This document shows, one piece after another, positions 27,301 to 34,962 of a stretch of DNA of 62,852 bases. Source of the DNA: Opitutales bacterium (lineage in GTDB: Bacteria > Verrucomicrobiota > Verrucomicrobiia > Opitutales > UBA2987); the NCBI GenBank assembly GCA_021772515.1, contig JAJFLU010000038.1, forward strand, positions 1-62,852, in the 5' to 3' direction. A program made the translations under genes and the position numbers. The notes beneath the pieces were generated by a model. That model worked only from the letters and a program-made list of their open reading frames with translations. It was not told the DNA's origin and did no database searches. Numbering within the stretch: the stretch's first letter is position 1; every line of letters starts with the position of its first letter.

Positions 27301-28260
27301 TCAATTACCGATTGGTTCCGCGACCTGCCCGAAGATGTCCCTCAATCGTTTCAACTTCCAAGCCGCCAAGGGCCCCTTTTGCACACTACGGAGATTCATC
27401 TCGAGTTGGGCGGTTTCCTTTACACTCGTCATAGCCGTAGTTACCCCATCGGCATGGGCCACGTATCGATAAGCGGCCTCGATGAGCGAATCGGTATCGT
27501 CGTCGAGTAACCAAGCCAGCGGATTCTTGTCTGGAACCGCCTCTTGTTCGATAAATCCACGATTTTTTAGATTGGCCACGACCTCCTCCATCCGCCTGGT
27601 ATGACCGAAGACGTGCCTGACTGTGAATATGTTAATAACCCCAATGTTATGTTTTTGGCACAAGGGGTGAATGAAACTCTGGGCCGATTGGTTGATCATG
27701 TTGTGAGCCACCATGGCGACATCGAGCAGACCGGTGGGCAGAATTTTTTGAAGCCACCGGTGGGAGCCATCGACGCTTGATTGTTCACTCGATCCAAGAA
27801 AGCGAAACTTGCCCTCGTCCCGCAATTTGTTGAGGATCGGGAGGTGTTCGTTTACGACTACATCAAAGTATTGATGCCCCGGCAATGCCAAGAGCAGCAG
27901 GTCCACGTAGTCCATTTGCAAGCGTCGCAAGCTTGTCTCCAGACTGGCGGTTATTTCGCTTGCGGTCATCCTCGGCAGGTCTCCGCCCGCACTGCCTCGG
28001 GCAAGGGCGATTTTGGTGGAGACGATTAAATTCTCCCGTGGAATATCTTTTAAGGCACGCCCGAGCAATAATTCGCTATCGAAATAAGTTGGAGCGGTAT
28101 CGAAAAAGTTTATCCCGAGGTCGAATGCGCGGTGCAGGAGATTTAGGATTTCCGTTTCCGATTTTCCACTTTTCTGCCCCAACGGGTCCAAGCCTCCCCC
28201 TGTCCCCATTCCCAATGCCGAAACCTTCAATCCCGTGCGCCCAAGCGTTCGATATATCAT
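27301..28260 (-). CDS. Aldo/keto reductase family protein lacking the catalytic His (module B)
   Basis: A 319-residue paralogue of the module A reductase (MIYRTLGRTGLKVS). D54 and Y59 (FFDTAPTYFDSE) and K83 (STKIAL) are conserved. The strand that should end in His reads VDLLLLALPGHQ, with Ala at about 125; a His four residues later could in theory compensate. It follows the enolase-superfamily gene 28353-29525 after 92 bp, in the same order as in module A. The reaction is unknown. Confidence 0.88.
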   Translation of the reverse strand: MIYRTLGRTGLKVSALGMGTGGGLDPLGQKSGKSETEILNLLHRAFDLGINFFDTAPTYFDSELLLGRALKDIPRENLIVSTKIALARGSAGGDLPRMTASEITASLETSLRRLQMDYVDLLLLALPGHQYFDVVVNEHLPILNKLRDEGKFRFLGSSEQSSVDGSHRWLQKILPTGLLDVAMVAHNMINQSAQSFIHPLCQKHNIGVINIFTVRHVFGHTRRMEEVVANLKNRGFIEQEAVPDKNPLAWLLDDDTDSLIEAAYRYVAHADGVTTAMTSVKETAQLEMNLRSVQKGPLAAWKLKRLRDIFGQVAEPIGN

Positions 28261-28285
28261 AACAAATACTCTAAAAATTGTTTAC

Positions 28286-28309
28286 GAGAGCGTCTAAGAG
28301 GGTGTCTAA
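28286..28309 (+). repeat. Short scar-like repeat GAGAGCGTCTAA / AGAGGGTGTCTAA
   Basis: Two adjacent copies of a GAGNG(C/T)GTCTAA-like motif lie in the 92-bp gap between the reductase and enolase genes of module B. The second copy matches the left end of the MITE-like element at 33108 (AGAGGGCGTCTAA) at 12 of 13 bases. In module A the same gap is only 6 bp. It may be a remnant end of the same element. Confidence 0.35.
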
Positions 28310-28352
28310 GCATTAAAACCTGATTCCGGACCGACTGTTCACTTTTAGCCAG

Positions 28353-29525
28353 TTACATCAAACCGATTGATCCATCTCTATTGGGCACCACCTTACGGTC
28401 GAAAGGTTTGTAGGGGTAGGCTTTTGCAGCCTCTTCGTTCAAATCAATCCCAAGGCCAGGAGTGTCGGGCAAGATTAAATCACCATTCTTAATAAGGGGC
28501 AGACTGGTAAACAATTCCTGCGCCATAGGAGCATCCAGGAGAACATTACACTCCTGGATCAAGAAGTTAGTAATGGCCGCGTCGATATGTGCACAGACCA
28601 GGAGCGAAACGGGGCTTCCCGCCTGGTGAGGTGCGACAGACACATCGAACATCTCGGCGGTGGCAGCGAGCTTGACAGTCTCCAAAATCCCTCCATAGAC
28701 GGTCGGTTCTGGTTGAAGAATATGGGCGGCTCTGTTTTCCAGAATGGCACGAAACCGATTGCGACTGATGCATCGTTCTCCGGTTGCAATGGGGATGACA
28801 GTTTTCGCTTTAACTTCAGCCGTTGATTCCGGGTATTCTGTCAAAGCGGGTTCTTCCAAAAACATGGGCTTAAAGGGCTCAACGGCACGAGCGAGTAGTA
28901 CGGCTTGTGACGGACCAAGGCTGCGGCCATGATAATCGAGGGCGATACCGACACCAAGGCCGACTTCATTTCTAACCGCCCTTACACGTTCCACTGATTC
29001 CTCAAGCACAGTTTCAAAGGTTTTCGAGGCGTAGCCTTGGGGGTGCGGCGCAAATTTGATGGCCGTAAACCCTGCATCAACGGCCTGACGGGCGCTTTCA
29101 ACAAGGGAGGATGTGGTGTTTAAGTAACGTCCACTTGCATAAAGCCGAATTCGTTCCCGAGTCGGACCGCCGAGCATTTTATAAACAGGTAGCCCGCAAC
29201 TCTTGCCGGCAATATCCCAAAGAGCTTGCTCTACCGCACTTAAAGCTCCCATAGTCGCAGCGCCCAGGGGGTAACGGGAGCCAACATAGTAAGCCTGCCA
29301 GTGATGCAAAATGTGAGTGGGATCCTTGCCCACGAGCCAGCGCTCATATTCATGGAGCGCCGCCTCGGTCGTGCGGGCTTTCCCGGTGGGAAACGCTTCC
29401 CCGAGACCGGTCGGGCCTTCGTCCGTATATATTTTGACAAAAACCCAATTGGGACCATATCCCGTCATGGAATTCATCCGCTGACCAGAATTCAGGAGGA
29501 AGGTTTTAAGTTGGGTAATTTTCAT
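28353..29525 (-). CDS. Enolase-superfamily sugar-acid dehydratase, D-galactonate-dehydratase-like (module B)
   Basis: A 390-residue paralogue of 11435-12625. The ATG at 29525 (MKITQLKTF) is chosen because it aligns with the partner's start. A longer frame to 29600 would overlap the sulfatase gene. D197 and H199 (LDYHGR), E224 (FLEEP), E250 (TGER) and H300 (VAPHQ) form the predicted active site. The residues before the first metal ligand differ between A and B (in A, SSYLTQPSHFDKGND; in B, SGRYLNTTSS), which could alter substrate fit. It lies 19 bp after the upstream sulfatase gene and is likely cotranscribed with it. Confidence 0.88.
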   Translation of the reverse strand: MKITQLKTFLLNSGQRMNSMTGYGPNWVFVKIYTDEGPTGLGEAFPTGKARTTEAALHEYERWLVGKDPTHILHHWQAYYVGSRYPLGAATMGALSAVEQALWDIAGKSCGLPVYKMLGGPTRERIRLYASGRYLNTTSSLVESARQAVDAGFTAIKFAPHPQGYASKTFETVLEESVERVRAVRNEVGLGVGIALDYHGRSLGPSQAVLLARAVEPFKPMFLEEPALTEYPESTAEVKAKTVIPIATGERCISRNRFRAILENRAAHILQPEPTVYGGILETVKLAATAEMFDVSVAPHQAGSPVSLLVCAHIDAAITNFLIQECNVLLDAPMAQELFTSLPLIKNGDLILPDTPGLGIDLNEEAAKAYPYKPFDRKVVPNRDGSIGLM

Positions 29526-29544
29526 TTTGAAAAATTTGTATCCG

Positions 29545-31014
29545 TTAAAAGGGAAGATTGTAGAGTTTCCTCCAGTAGGCTCGGCCCCGCAGGGATTCAC
29601 CTTGGCGCGGCGCTTCTGTATGGATCAATCGGTCTAAGAGGGCGTTTTCGAGGGCGCGCCTAATGGGGTTGCAGGCGGCATCAGCATACAGGTTATTCAT
29701 TTCCAATGGATCGTTCTCGAAGTCATAAAGCTCCCCATAAGTTTGCCCTGGATAATGGACAAGTTTGTAACGCTCGCCCCGGAGCATTTTTACGGCTCCG
29801 CTTTCGGCAAATATAAAATCGCGGGGCGGGGCCGTTCCCCCAAATACTGCTGGTGACAGGCTTTGCCCTTGAATTTCCGGCGGTACCTCGGCACCGACAA
29901 AATCGAGGATGGTCGGACAGAGGTCAACCAGTTCAACCGCACTTTCCACCGTGACGCCTTCGGGGGCGCCGGGCATTCGAATAATGAAAGGCACATGGAG
30001 GGATTTATCATAGAGGATCGGGTATTGGTCCGTGCTTTTGAGGAGCAAGCCATGATGCCCTAAAAGCTCCCCATGATCGGAGATGAAAATCACACATGTA
30101 TTTTCCTGAAGGCCATTGTCCTCTATTGCTTTTAATATTTTGCCTACCTGTTCATCGACCAGCGTGATCGAGGCATAATAGTAAGCCGTCACACGCTGTA
30201 ATCGTTCTCTATCCAAGAGTTCGTAGTTGCTCCCGATGTTTTTTCTACCCAGTCTTTTGTAGGCCAGTTGTTGTGGTGGTTTTTCCGACAAATCGCTGTG
30301 GAAGGAGCGAGGAACAGGCATCGTTTCCGGATCATAGAGAGAAGCGTAGGGCTCCGGCGGTTCAAAAGGGTTGTGGGGATTAGGGAAACTTGCATAAAGA
30401 AAAAACGGCTGGTCCTCGGGTAAAGAGTTCAGGTGTTCAACGCATTGATCGCCTACCCAGCAATCAATGTAGGCTTCCGCCGGAACTTGACTGGGCAGAG
30501 CCTGAAAATTTTCCCGATAGGTTTTCGAGGCATGGCCCTCGTATGTCTTTTGCAAAGCCTCCCAATATCCATTGGCCTTGATCCAGTTTTTATAATCTGG
30601 GTGAAGGACCTCTGCGTTAACCGCATCGGAGTTTTGCCCCCCGCACAATGTCCGGTGGCTAAAGCTGGAATCGACCTTCGAAGGGAAAAGGTGAACTTTG
30701 CCCACTGCAGAGCTGCTATATCCTGCCTCCTGCATGTATTCTCCCAAGGTACGTTCGTCGGGCGCCATTCCCACATGGTTGGAGATCGCCCCTATTTCGT
30801 GACAATAGCGGCCTGTATGAAAGGAGGACCGGCTAGGAAGACATTGCGGGTGTTGTGCGAAAGCCCATCGAAAAGTAGTTCCCTGACGGGATAAACGGTC
30901 AAGATTGGGAGTTTTAACAAGATCATTGCCATAGCAGCCAACGCAATCCGCACGCAATTGATCGGCTGCGATTAAAACAACATTAACGGGTTTGTCGTTT
31001 TTATTATCCTTCAT
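29545..31014 (-). CDS. S1-family sulfatase, formylglycine (Cys) type, cytoplasmic
   Basis: A 489-residue sulfatase (NVVLIAADQLRADCVGCYGN). C58 in HPQCLPSRSSFHTGRY is the formylglycine precursor and ISDHGELLGHHG carries metal ligands. No signal peptide is seen. It is the gene immediately upstream of the module B enolase and reductase, so desulfation and dehydration are probably steps of one route. It is more like the sulfatase at 275-1678 (same ENTxxxFxSDHGE region) than the one at 17921. Confidence 0.9.
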   Translation of the reverse strand: MKDNKNDKPVNVVLIAADQLRADCVGCYGNDLVKTPNLDRLSRQGTTFRWAFAQHPQCLPSRSSFHTGRYCHEIGAISNHVGMAPDERTLGEYMQEAGYSSSAVGKVHLFPSKVDSSFSHRTLCGGQNSDAVNAEVLHPDYKNWIKANGYWEALQKTYEGHASKTYRENFQALPSQVPAEAYIDCWVGDQCVEHLNSLPEDQPFFLYASFPNPHNPFEPPEPYASLYDPETMPVPRSFHSDLSEKPPQQLAYKRLGRKNIGSNYELLDRERLQRVTAYYYASITLVDEQVGKILKAIEDNGLQENTCVIFISDHGELLGHHGLLLKSTDQYPILYDKSLHVPFIIRMPGAPEGVTVESAVELVDLCPTILDFVGAEVPPEIQGQSLSPAVFGGTAPPRDFIFAESGAVKMLRGERYKLVHYPGQTYGELYDFENDPLEMNNLYADAACNPIRRALENALLDRLIHTEAPRQGESLRGRAYWRKLYNLPF

Positions 31015-31169
31015 GTGCAGATTTCAGACAACTATTGCATACCTGCAGAAAGAGAATCCCTCCAGTCGACAGCATGCCGTCAAATCCTCAAATCGATCTC
31101 CATTTCATTTGAGCGCAAGAATACTTTGTTCCAGAAATCGGGACTAAAAGGCAGGTGATACATAATAAT

Positions 31170-31183
31170 ATCATTTAAATGAT
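31170..31183. promoter_or_regulatory. Perfect 14-bp palindrome ATCATTTAAATGAT
   Basis: It lies in the 239-bp gap upstream of the sulfatase gene and downstream of the SDR gene. It is directly followed by GATGCAATATAA (31181-31192); a like block, GATGCAGTATAA, occurs at 33469-33480 before the Asp-box gene. It may be an operator for the sulfatase-enolase-reductase transcript. Confidence 0.35.
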
Positions 31184-31253
31184 GCAATATAAACAGTTAA
31201 TAAACAATTTAAGGAGCTAAATGCAAGTAAAATTCGTTTTTTGGAAAATGCGA

Positions 31254-32045
31254 TTAAGATTCGAGAGGCTGTGGTGCAGGTTGGCCTGCGGTAAGGCCAC
31301 CGTCAATAACCAGATTTGCCCCAGTAATAAAAGATGCATCATCGGAGGCCAAAAAAACTGCGGCCGGGGCGATGTCCGCAGCCGTTCCGGGTCGTCCGAG
31401 AGGAGTTCGCTTAACCCGGGGGATGCGGGCTAGCGCTTCGCGAATTCCTGCATTTTTAATGATATTGGTCTCTATGGAGCCCGGGGAAATTTCATTGACC
31501 CGAATTCCCGCTGACGCCAATTCCAGGGCAAGGCCCTGGGTCATCATGTGCACTGCGGCTTTAGAGGCGCAGTAATGGACTTTCATTGCTCCCGCGAGAG
31601 TCGCCGATATTGATGAAATATTGATGATGACTCCGCCTCTTCCCTGTTTGATCATCGCCTTTGCGGCTGCCCTGCAGAAAAGAAAGTAGCCTTTGCTATT
31701 GATCTGGAATGTCCTATCCCAATCTTCTTCAGACAGGTCGATCAGGTTTTTGAAACACGCTATGCCCGCATTGTTAATCAGGACATCCAGGCCCCCAAAG
31801 GCGGCTACTGTGCTGTCAACCGCTTTCTGAACCTCATCCGCCTTGGCTGCGTCGGCCCTAAGAGCAATTGCCTGCGCTTTTTCTTTACGCACTAAGCGAG
31901 CGGTTTGAAGGCAGCCATTTTTATTGATGTCCGCACAGGCAATATGCGCACCCTCGCGAGCCATGGCCAAAGCAATTGCGCGCCCGATGCCTTTGGCGCT
32001 GGCAGCTCCGGTCACGAGTACAACTGTATCCTGCAATTTTTTCAT
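31254..32045 (-). CDS. Short-chain dehydrogenase/reductase (SDR)
   Basis: A 263-residue classical SDR: TGAASAKGIGRA cofactor loop, NNAG, NISSIS with the catalytic Ser, YCASK with Tyr and Lys, and a FabG-type end (FITGANLVIDGG). A D-rich second strand (CADINKNG) favours NAD+. It starts 58 bp after the amidohydrolase gene stop. The pair could act as sugar dehydrogenase and lactonase ahead of the rhamnonate-dehydratase-like enzyme, as in oxidative L-rhamnose or L-fucose routes. The substrate is inference. Confidence 0.85.
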   Translation of the reverse strand: MKKLQDTVVLVTGAASAKGIGRAIALAMAREGAHIACADINKNGCLQTARLVRKEKAQAIALRADAAKADEVQKAVDSTVAAFGGLDVLINNAGIACFKNLIDLSEEDWDRTFQINSKGYFLFCRAAAKAMIKQGRGGVIINISSISATLAGAMKVHYCASKAAVHMMTQGLALELASAGIRVNEISPGSIETNIIKNAGIREALARIPRVKRTPLGRPGTAADIAPAAVFLASDDASFITGANLVIDGGLTAGQPAPQPLES

Positions 32046-32103
32046 TTCATCCCGCGTGTTGCAAAAAATGGGGCAATTGGATTACTTAGAGGGTGCTTTT
32101 GAT

Positions 32104-32949
32104 TTACTCGCTCAAACCCAGTAACTGTAATGTATTCTGGTTGATGATGTCGTCGGGAAGTTGAATAGGCAAAGAGGGAACCTCCATCTTTTGCGACCAA
32201 TCAACAATGTTGCGAAGTCCATCCACTGTGTCCTCAAAAGTGAAAAACGGAAAATCTGTTCCAAAGAGAAGTTTATGGACAACCCCATATTCTACAGCGA
32301 GGCGGAGTGAATTGTAAAATTGCCAGGGTCTTCCGAAAAGGCCCGAAATATCAGCAAATACATTTGGCTGTTTCCGTATTAAAACGATAGTTTCCGCCTC
32401 CCATGGATGCCCGAGATGAGCGACAATCATTTTCAAATCTGGATGCCGAAGGGCGATATCCTCCAATTGATGCGGCATGGCGAACTTAAGTGGAGCTTTT
32501 CTTGGAAATGTTGCACCTTGGTGAAAAAGGATGGGGAGTCGAAGCTCCTCCGCCCTTTCATAAATCGGCAGCACACGCTCATCAAAAGGATGGTATCCCG
32601 AGTATATCGGAGTCAACTTAATCCCGCGAAGCCCCAACTGGTCGACGACTCGGTCGAGTTCCTCGAGGACGCTGGATTCCGTCGGATCGAGGGCTGCAAA
32701 CCCTATTAATCTTTTAGGGTTGGTTTGCACGTATTCGGCGACCGTATCGTTGACGGAAAAGAAACCAGAAAGAGGCGCACGCAAACCGAAGACAATCGAA
32801 CAATCAACGCTGGAGGTGGCTGCAGCATGCCGCTCAGGCGAAACAGATATGATCTCATCGCAATATCCGACCGAAGCAAGTTCGTTACGCAATTCGTCGC
32901 TGAAATCCTTTGGCCCATTCCATAGATGGGTATGGCAATCCACAATCAT
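32104..32949 (-). CDS. Amidohydrolase-2 family metal hydrolase, possible sugar lactonase
   Basis: A 281-residue TIM-barrel metal hydrolase. The N-terminal HTH in DCHTHLWNG, a His in LFHQG, AHLGHPW and the Asp in GTDFPF are the expected metal and catalytic residues. The family includes L-fuconolactonase and L-rhamnonolactonase but also decarboxylases, so the lactonase role rests on context: an SDR follows it and sugar-acid dehydratases are nearby. It is divergent from the Asp-box gene across a 617-bp gap that contains a MITE-like element. Confidence 0.8.
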   Translation of the reverse strand: MIVDCHTHLWNGPKDFSDELRNELASVGYCDEIISVSPERHAAATSSVDCSIVFGLRAPLSGFFSVNDTVAEYVQTNPKRLIGFAALDPTESSVLEELDRVVDQLGLRGIKLTPIYSGYHPFDERVLPIYERAEELRLPILFHQGATFPRKAPLKFAMPHQLEDIALRHPDLKMIVAHLGHPWEAETIVLIRKQPNVFADISGLFGRPWQFYNSLRLAVEYGVVHKLLFGTDFPFFTFEDTVDGLRNIVDWSQKMEVPSLPIQLPDDIINQNTLQLLGLSE

Positions 32950-33161
32950 ATCAGGAAAGACTATTAATCGAAATCGCCATCTGTTGCAATTTTCAGCGCA
33001 AACTGCAGTAAGTCAAGCAGGAATATCTACGGTTAGTTAACAATTCTTTTTCCAAATTGTATTTTAACCTCGATCGGAGATAAATAGCTTATGGTCAGGT
33101 GTTATTTAGAGGGCGTCTAAAAAGTCGAAATGACAATGGCAGCGACGATTTGTGACCTTCA

Positions 33162-33225
33162 GCAAGGCGCATCAACCGAGGTTTGGGCTAGAACGCACTG
33201 ACTCGGATAATGCAACGCCGCTGAT
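33162..33225 (+). repeat. Intergenic repeat copy 2 (shares blocks with 21669-21769)
   Basis: Ordered blocks GCAAGGCGCA, ACCGAG, CGGATAA and AACGCCGCTGAT match those of the minus-strand copy at 21669-21769. It lies inside the MITE-like element, so the element family may carry this as its left half. Confidence 0.4.
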
Positions 33226-33260
33226 ACCTCAAATAACTCTGTACCAAAAGGATAAGGATA

Positions 33261-33342
33261 AAATCGAAGGTCGCGACGTTGGTTTCGGTTCACGGGCTAC
33301 AGCCCGTCACGCGCGAAACCGCCTTGCGCTGCTTCGATTCCA
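33261..33342. repeat. Long interrupted hairpin inside the MITE-like element
   Basis: Nested inverted segments: ATCGAAG with CTTCGAT, GGTTTCG (33281-33287) with CGAAACC (33314-33320), and ACGGGCT (33292-33298) with AGCCCGT (33301-33307) round a two-base loop. The structure could form a cruciform or a folded RNA. Confidence 0.55.
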
Positions 33343-33548
33343 CCACGCATCATCGCATATTTCTATTTTTCAGACGCTTTCTTAGAGAATCCAGGAGTTG
33401 AAAAACAAATATTTCTGAATCTCCATTTAATTCTTAAGCTATTGGATTTCAATTGTTTAACAATCTATGATGCAGTATAATACTAATTCTAGTCAAAACG
33501 CAATTGACAGTATTTAACAGAATAATTTACAAAATCATATATGGAATG

Positions 33549-33567
33549 TATACGAAATATATACGAA
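33549..33567 (+). promoter_or_regulatory. Direct repeat TATACGAA x2, 11 bp apart, before Asp-box gene
   Basis: Copies at 33549-33556 and 33560-33567 abut the ATG at 33567. Spacing of one helical turn suits cooperative binding, but the position over the ribosome site means translation control is equally possible. Evidence is limited to the repeat itself. Confidence 0.3.
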
Positions 33568-34850
33568 TGAAACAAATTAATATAATTCCTCTGGCAGGGG
33601 TGTTGGTTTTTAGTGGGTTGTTCCTATTGACGAATAGTGTGAAGTCTGAGCAACTTTCCGTGCAGCACGATTTGTTTTTTTCTTATCCCCGGTGGGCCGA
33701 GCGAGCAAATATAGGGATTCAAGCTACTGGCTACACTTCGCTCTCAGGGCGTTCCCTGCTACAGCTTTGGCTCTCCGCCCTGCCCGACCGCCCAATAGAC
33801 ACCTACATTCGCCGCTCTGGAGACAATGGTAAAACGTGGGACATCAGCAAAGGATTGCACATTGCACATGAGGAGAGGGGTGGAACTTTACGGCATGGCA
33901 ACCACCTGCTCTATCTCGATCGGGACAATGACCTATTGGTTTTAATTTATTGGCAGAAACTTTACGTCGAAAATCCTGACGTAACTTTATTTGAGTCTGT
34001 TACCGCGATCAATTCTTTTAGCAAGATCTACCTGCAAATTTCGCGCGACGGAGGTTTTTCATGGGAGCCCCCCCAGCAAATCATTCAAAACGGGAAAGAA
34101 TTTGATACCAACCACTGGGCTCGGGATGTGGAATTCGGTCGCTTGTCTGGCATGGTGGCCGGTATGCCCCATATGGAAAAAACTGCCAACGGCACACTCC
34201 TTCTACCTTTTCAAGTTCAACTTAGTGAGGATTTGCTTCACGCCTGGAAGCAAGGTGTATTCATTGGCGAATGGAAAGACGACCTTTCGGGAATCGAATG
34301 GGAATTGGGAGAATACGTAGAAATTCCTCAAAATTCTTCGAGCCGGGGCGCTCTCGTCGGGACTATTGCCGAATTAAAGGACGGTCCCATATTCATGATT
34401 ATGAGGGGGAAACATACCGGAAAAGATGATCTTCCGGGCGAGGTGAAATGGGCTGCGGTTTCTAACGACGGCGGGCAAACATGGACAGAGCCGGAACCGA
34501 TAAAATACGATGACGGTTCAATAGTCTGGTCCGCATCCTCCAATTCCCGCCTCTTCCGTGCCGCCAGTAATGGCCGCCTATATTTCATAACGCATTTTTT
34601 GGATGAGCCCAAAATTAAACCACCACGTCGACCTTTGCAAATCGCCGAGATCGATGAAAAAACTCTTACCGTGAAGAAAAATACCGTTACTTTACTCATG
34701 GACCGTGTCGAAGGAATGGGGGATAAAACCCGTTTCGAAATTCGCGGCATCTATAATGATCGGGATAGTGGTAACATCGTGATGTTCGTCCAAGGCCAAT
34801 CCTTTCCTGGAACGACACAGGTATTCCGGCATGAGGTGAACATTCCCTGA
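33567..34850 (+). CDS. Exported Asp-box (sialidase-fold) beta-propeller protein
   Basis: A 427-residue protein starting at the ATG 33567, with signal peptide residues 1-28 (IPLAGVLVFSGLFLLTNSVKSE). The upstream TTG at 33504 is rejected because the signal peptide begins at 33567. Three Asp boxes S-x-D-x-G-x-(T/S)-W are visible at residues 84-91, 159-166 and 299-306, which mark a six-blade sialidase-type propeller. An Arg-rich start (YPRWAERA) could provide part of a carboxylate-binding triad. It probably works outside the cytoplasm on an acidic sugar. The kelch-symporter gene starts 112 bp downstream. GH33 itself is not proven. Confidence 0.8.
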   Translation: MKQINIIPLAGVLVFSGLFLLTNSVKSEQLSVQHDLFFSYPRWAERANIGIQATGYTSLSGRSLLQLWLSALPDRPIDTYIRRSGDNGKTWDISKGLHIAHEERGGTLRHGNHLLYLDRDNDLLVLIYWQKLYVENPDVTLFESVTAINSFSKIYLQISRDGGFSWEPPQQIIQNGKEFDTNHWARDVEFGRLSGMVAGMPHMEKTANGTLLLPFQVQLSEDLLHAWKQGVFIGEWKDDLSGIEWELGEYVEIPQNSSSRGALVGTIAELKDGPIFMIMRGKHTGKDDLPGEVKWAAVSNDGGQTWTEPEPIKYDDGSIVWSASSNSRLFRAASNGRLYFITHFLDEPKIKPPRRPLQIAEIDEKTLTVKKNTVTLLMDRVEGMGDKTRFEIRGIYNDRDSGNIVMFVQGQSFPGTTQVFRHEVNIP

Positions 34851-34962
34851 AGTTAAAGTTAAGGTATATTCGACCATTCGCTTGCTTATTCGAATCAGAT
34901 GGCTGGCAATTGTTGGTAAACTGTATTTATCTGAAATCCCGAACTGCCTCGAAACAGCCAGT

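Larger units (their letters stand above)
33108..33384. mobile_element. MITE-like element with imperfect terminal inverted repeats
   Basis: The left end (AGAGGGCGTCTAAAAAG, 33108-33124) and the reverse complement of the right end (AAGAAAGCGTCTGAAAAA, about 33367-33384) match with one indel and a few changes, and the similarity goes on inward with GAAAT. The element is about 277 bp, has no transposase and is richer in G+C than its flanks. It carries a strong internal hairpin. A possible lone end occurs at 28297-28309. No target duplication could be fixed by eye. Confidence 0.45.
32950..33566. other. 617-bp intergenic region with MITE-like element and promoters
   Basis: No real gene is present; small open frames are not protein-like. 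The centre (33108-33384) is a more GC-rich, repeat-like insert. The right part is AT-rich and has TTGACA at 33504 as a possible -35 box for the Asp-box gene, without a convincing -10 partner. Direct repeats TATACGAA sit just before the Asp-box start codon. Confidence 0.6.

Noticed and set aside
33261..33342. CRISPR or riboswitch
   Set aside because: Only one interrupted hairpin without repeats and spacers, and no known aptamer core was recognised.
33152..33385. 77-codon plus-strand frame inside the MITE-like element
   Set aside because: Translation is not protein-like and the segment consists of inverted repeats.
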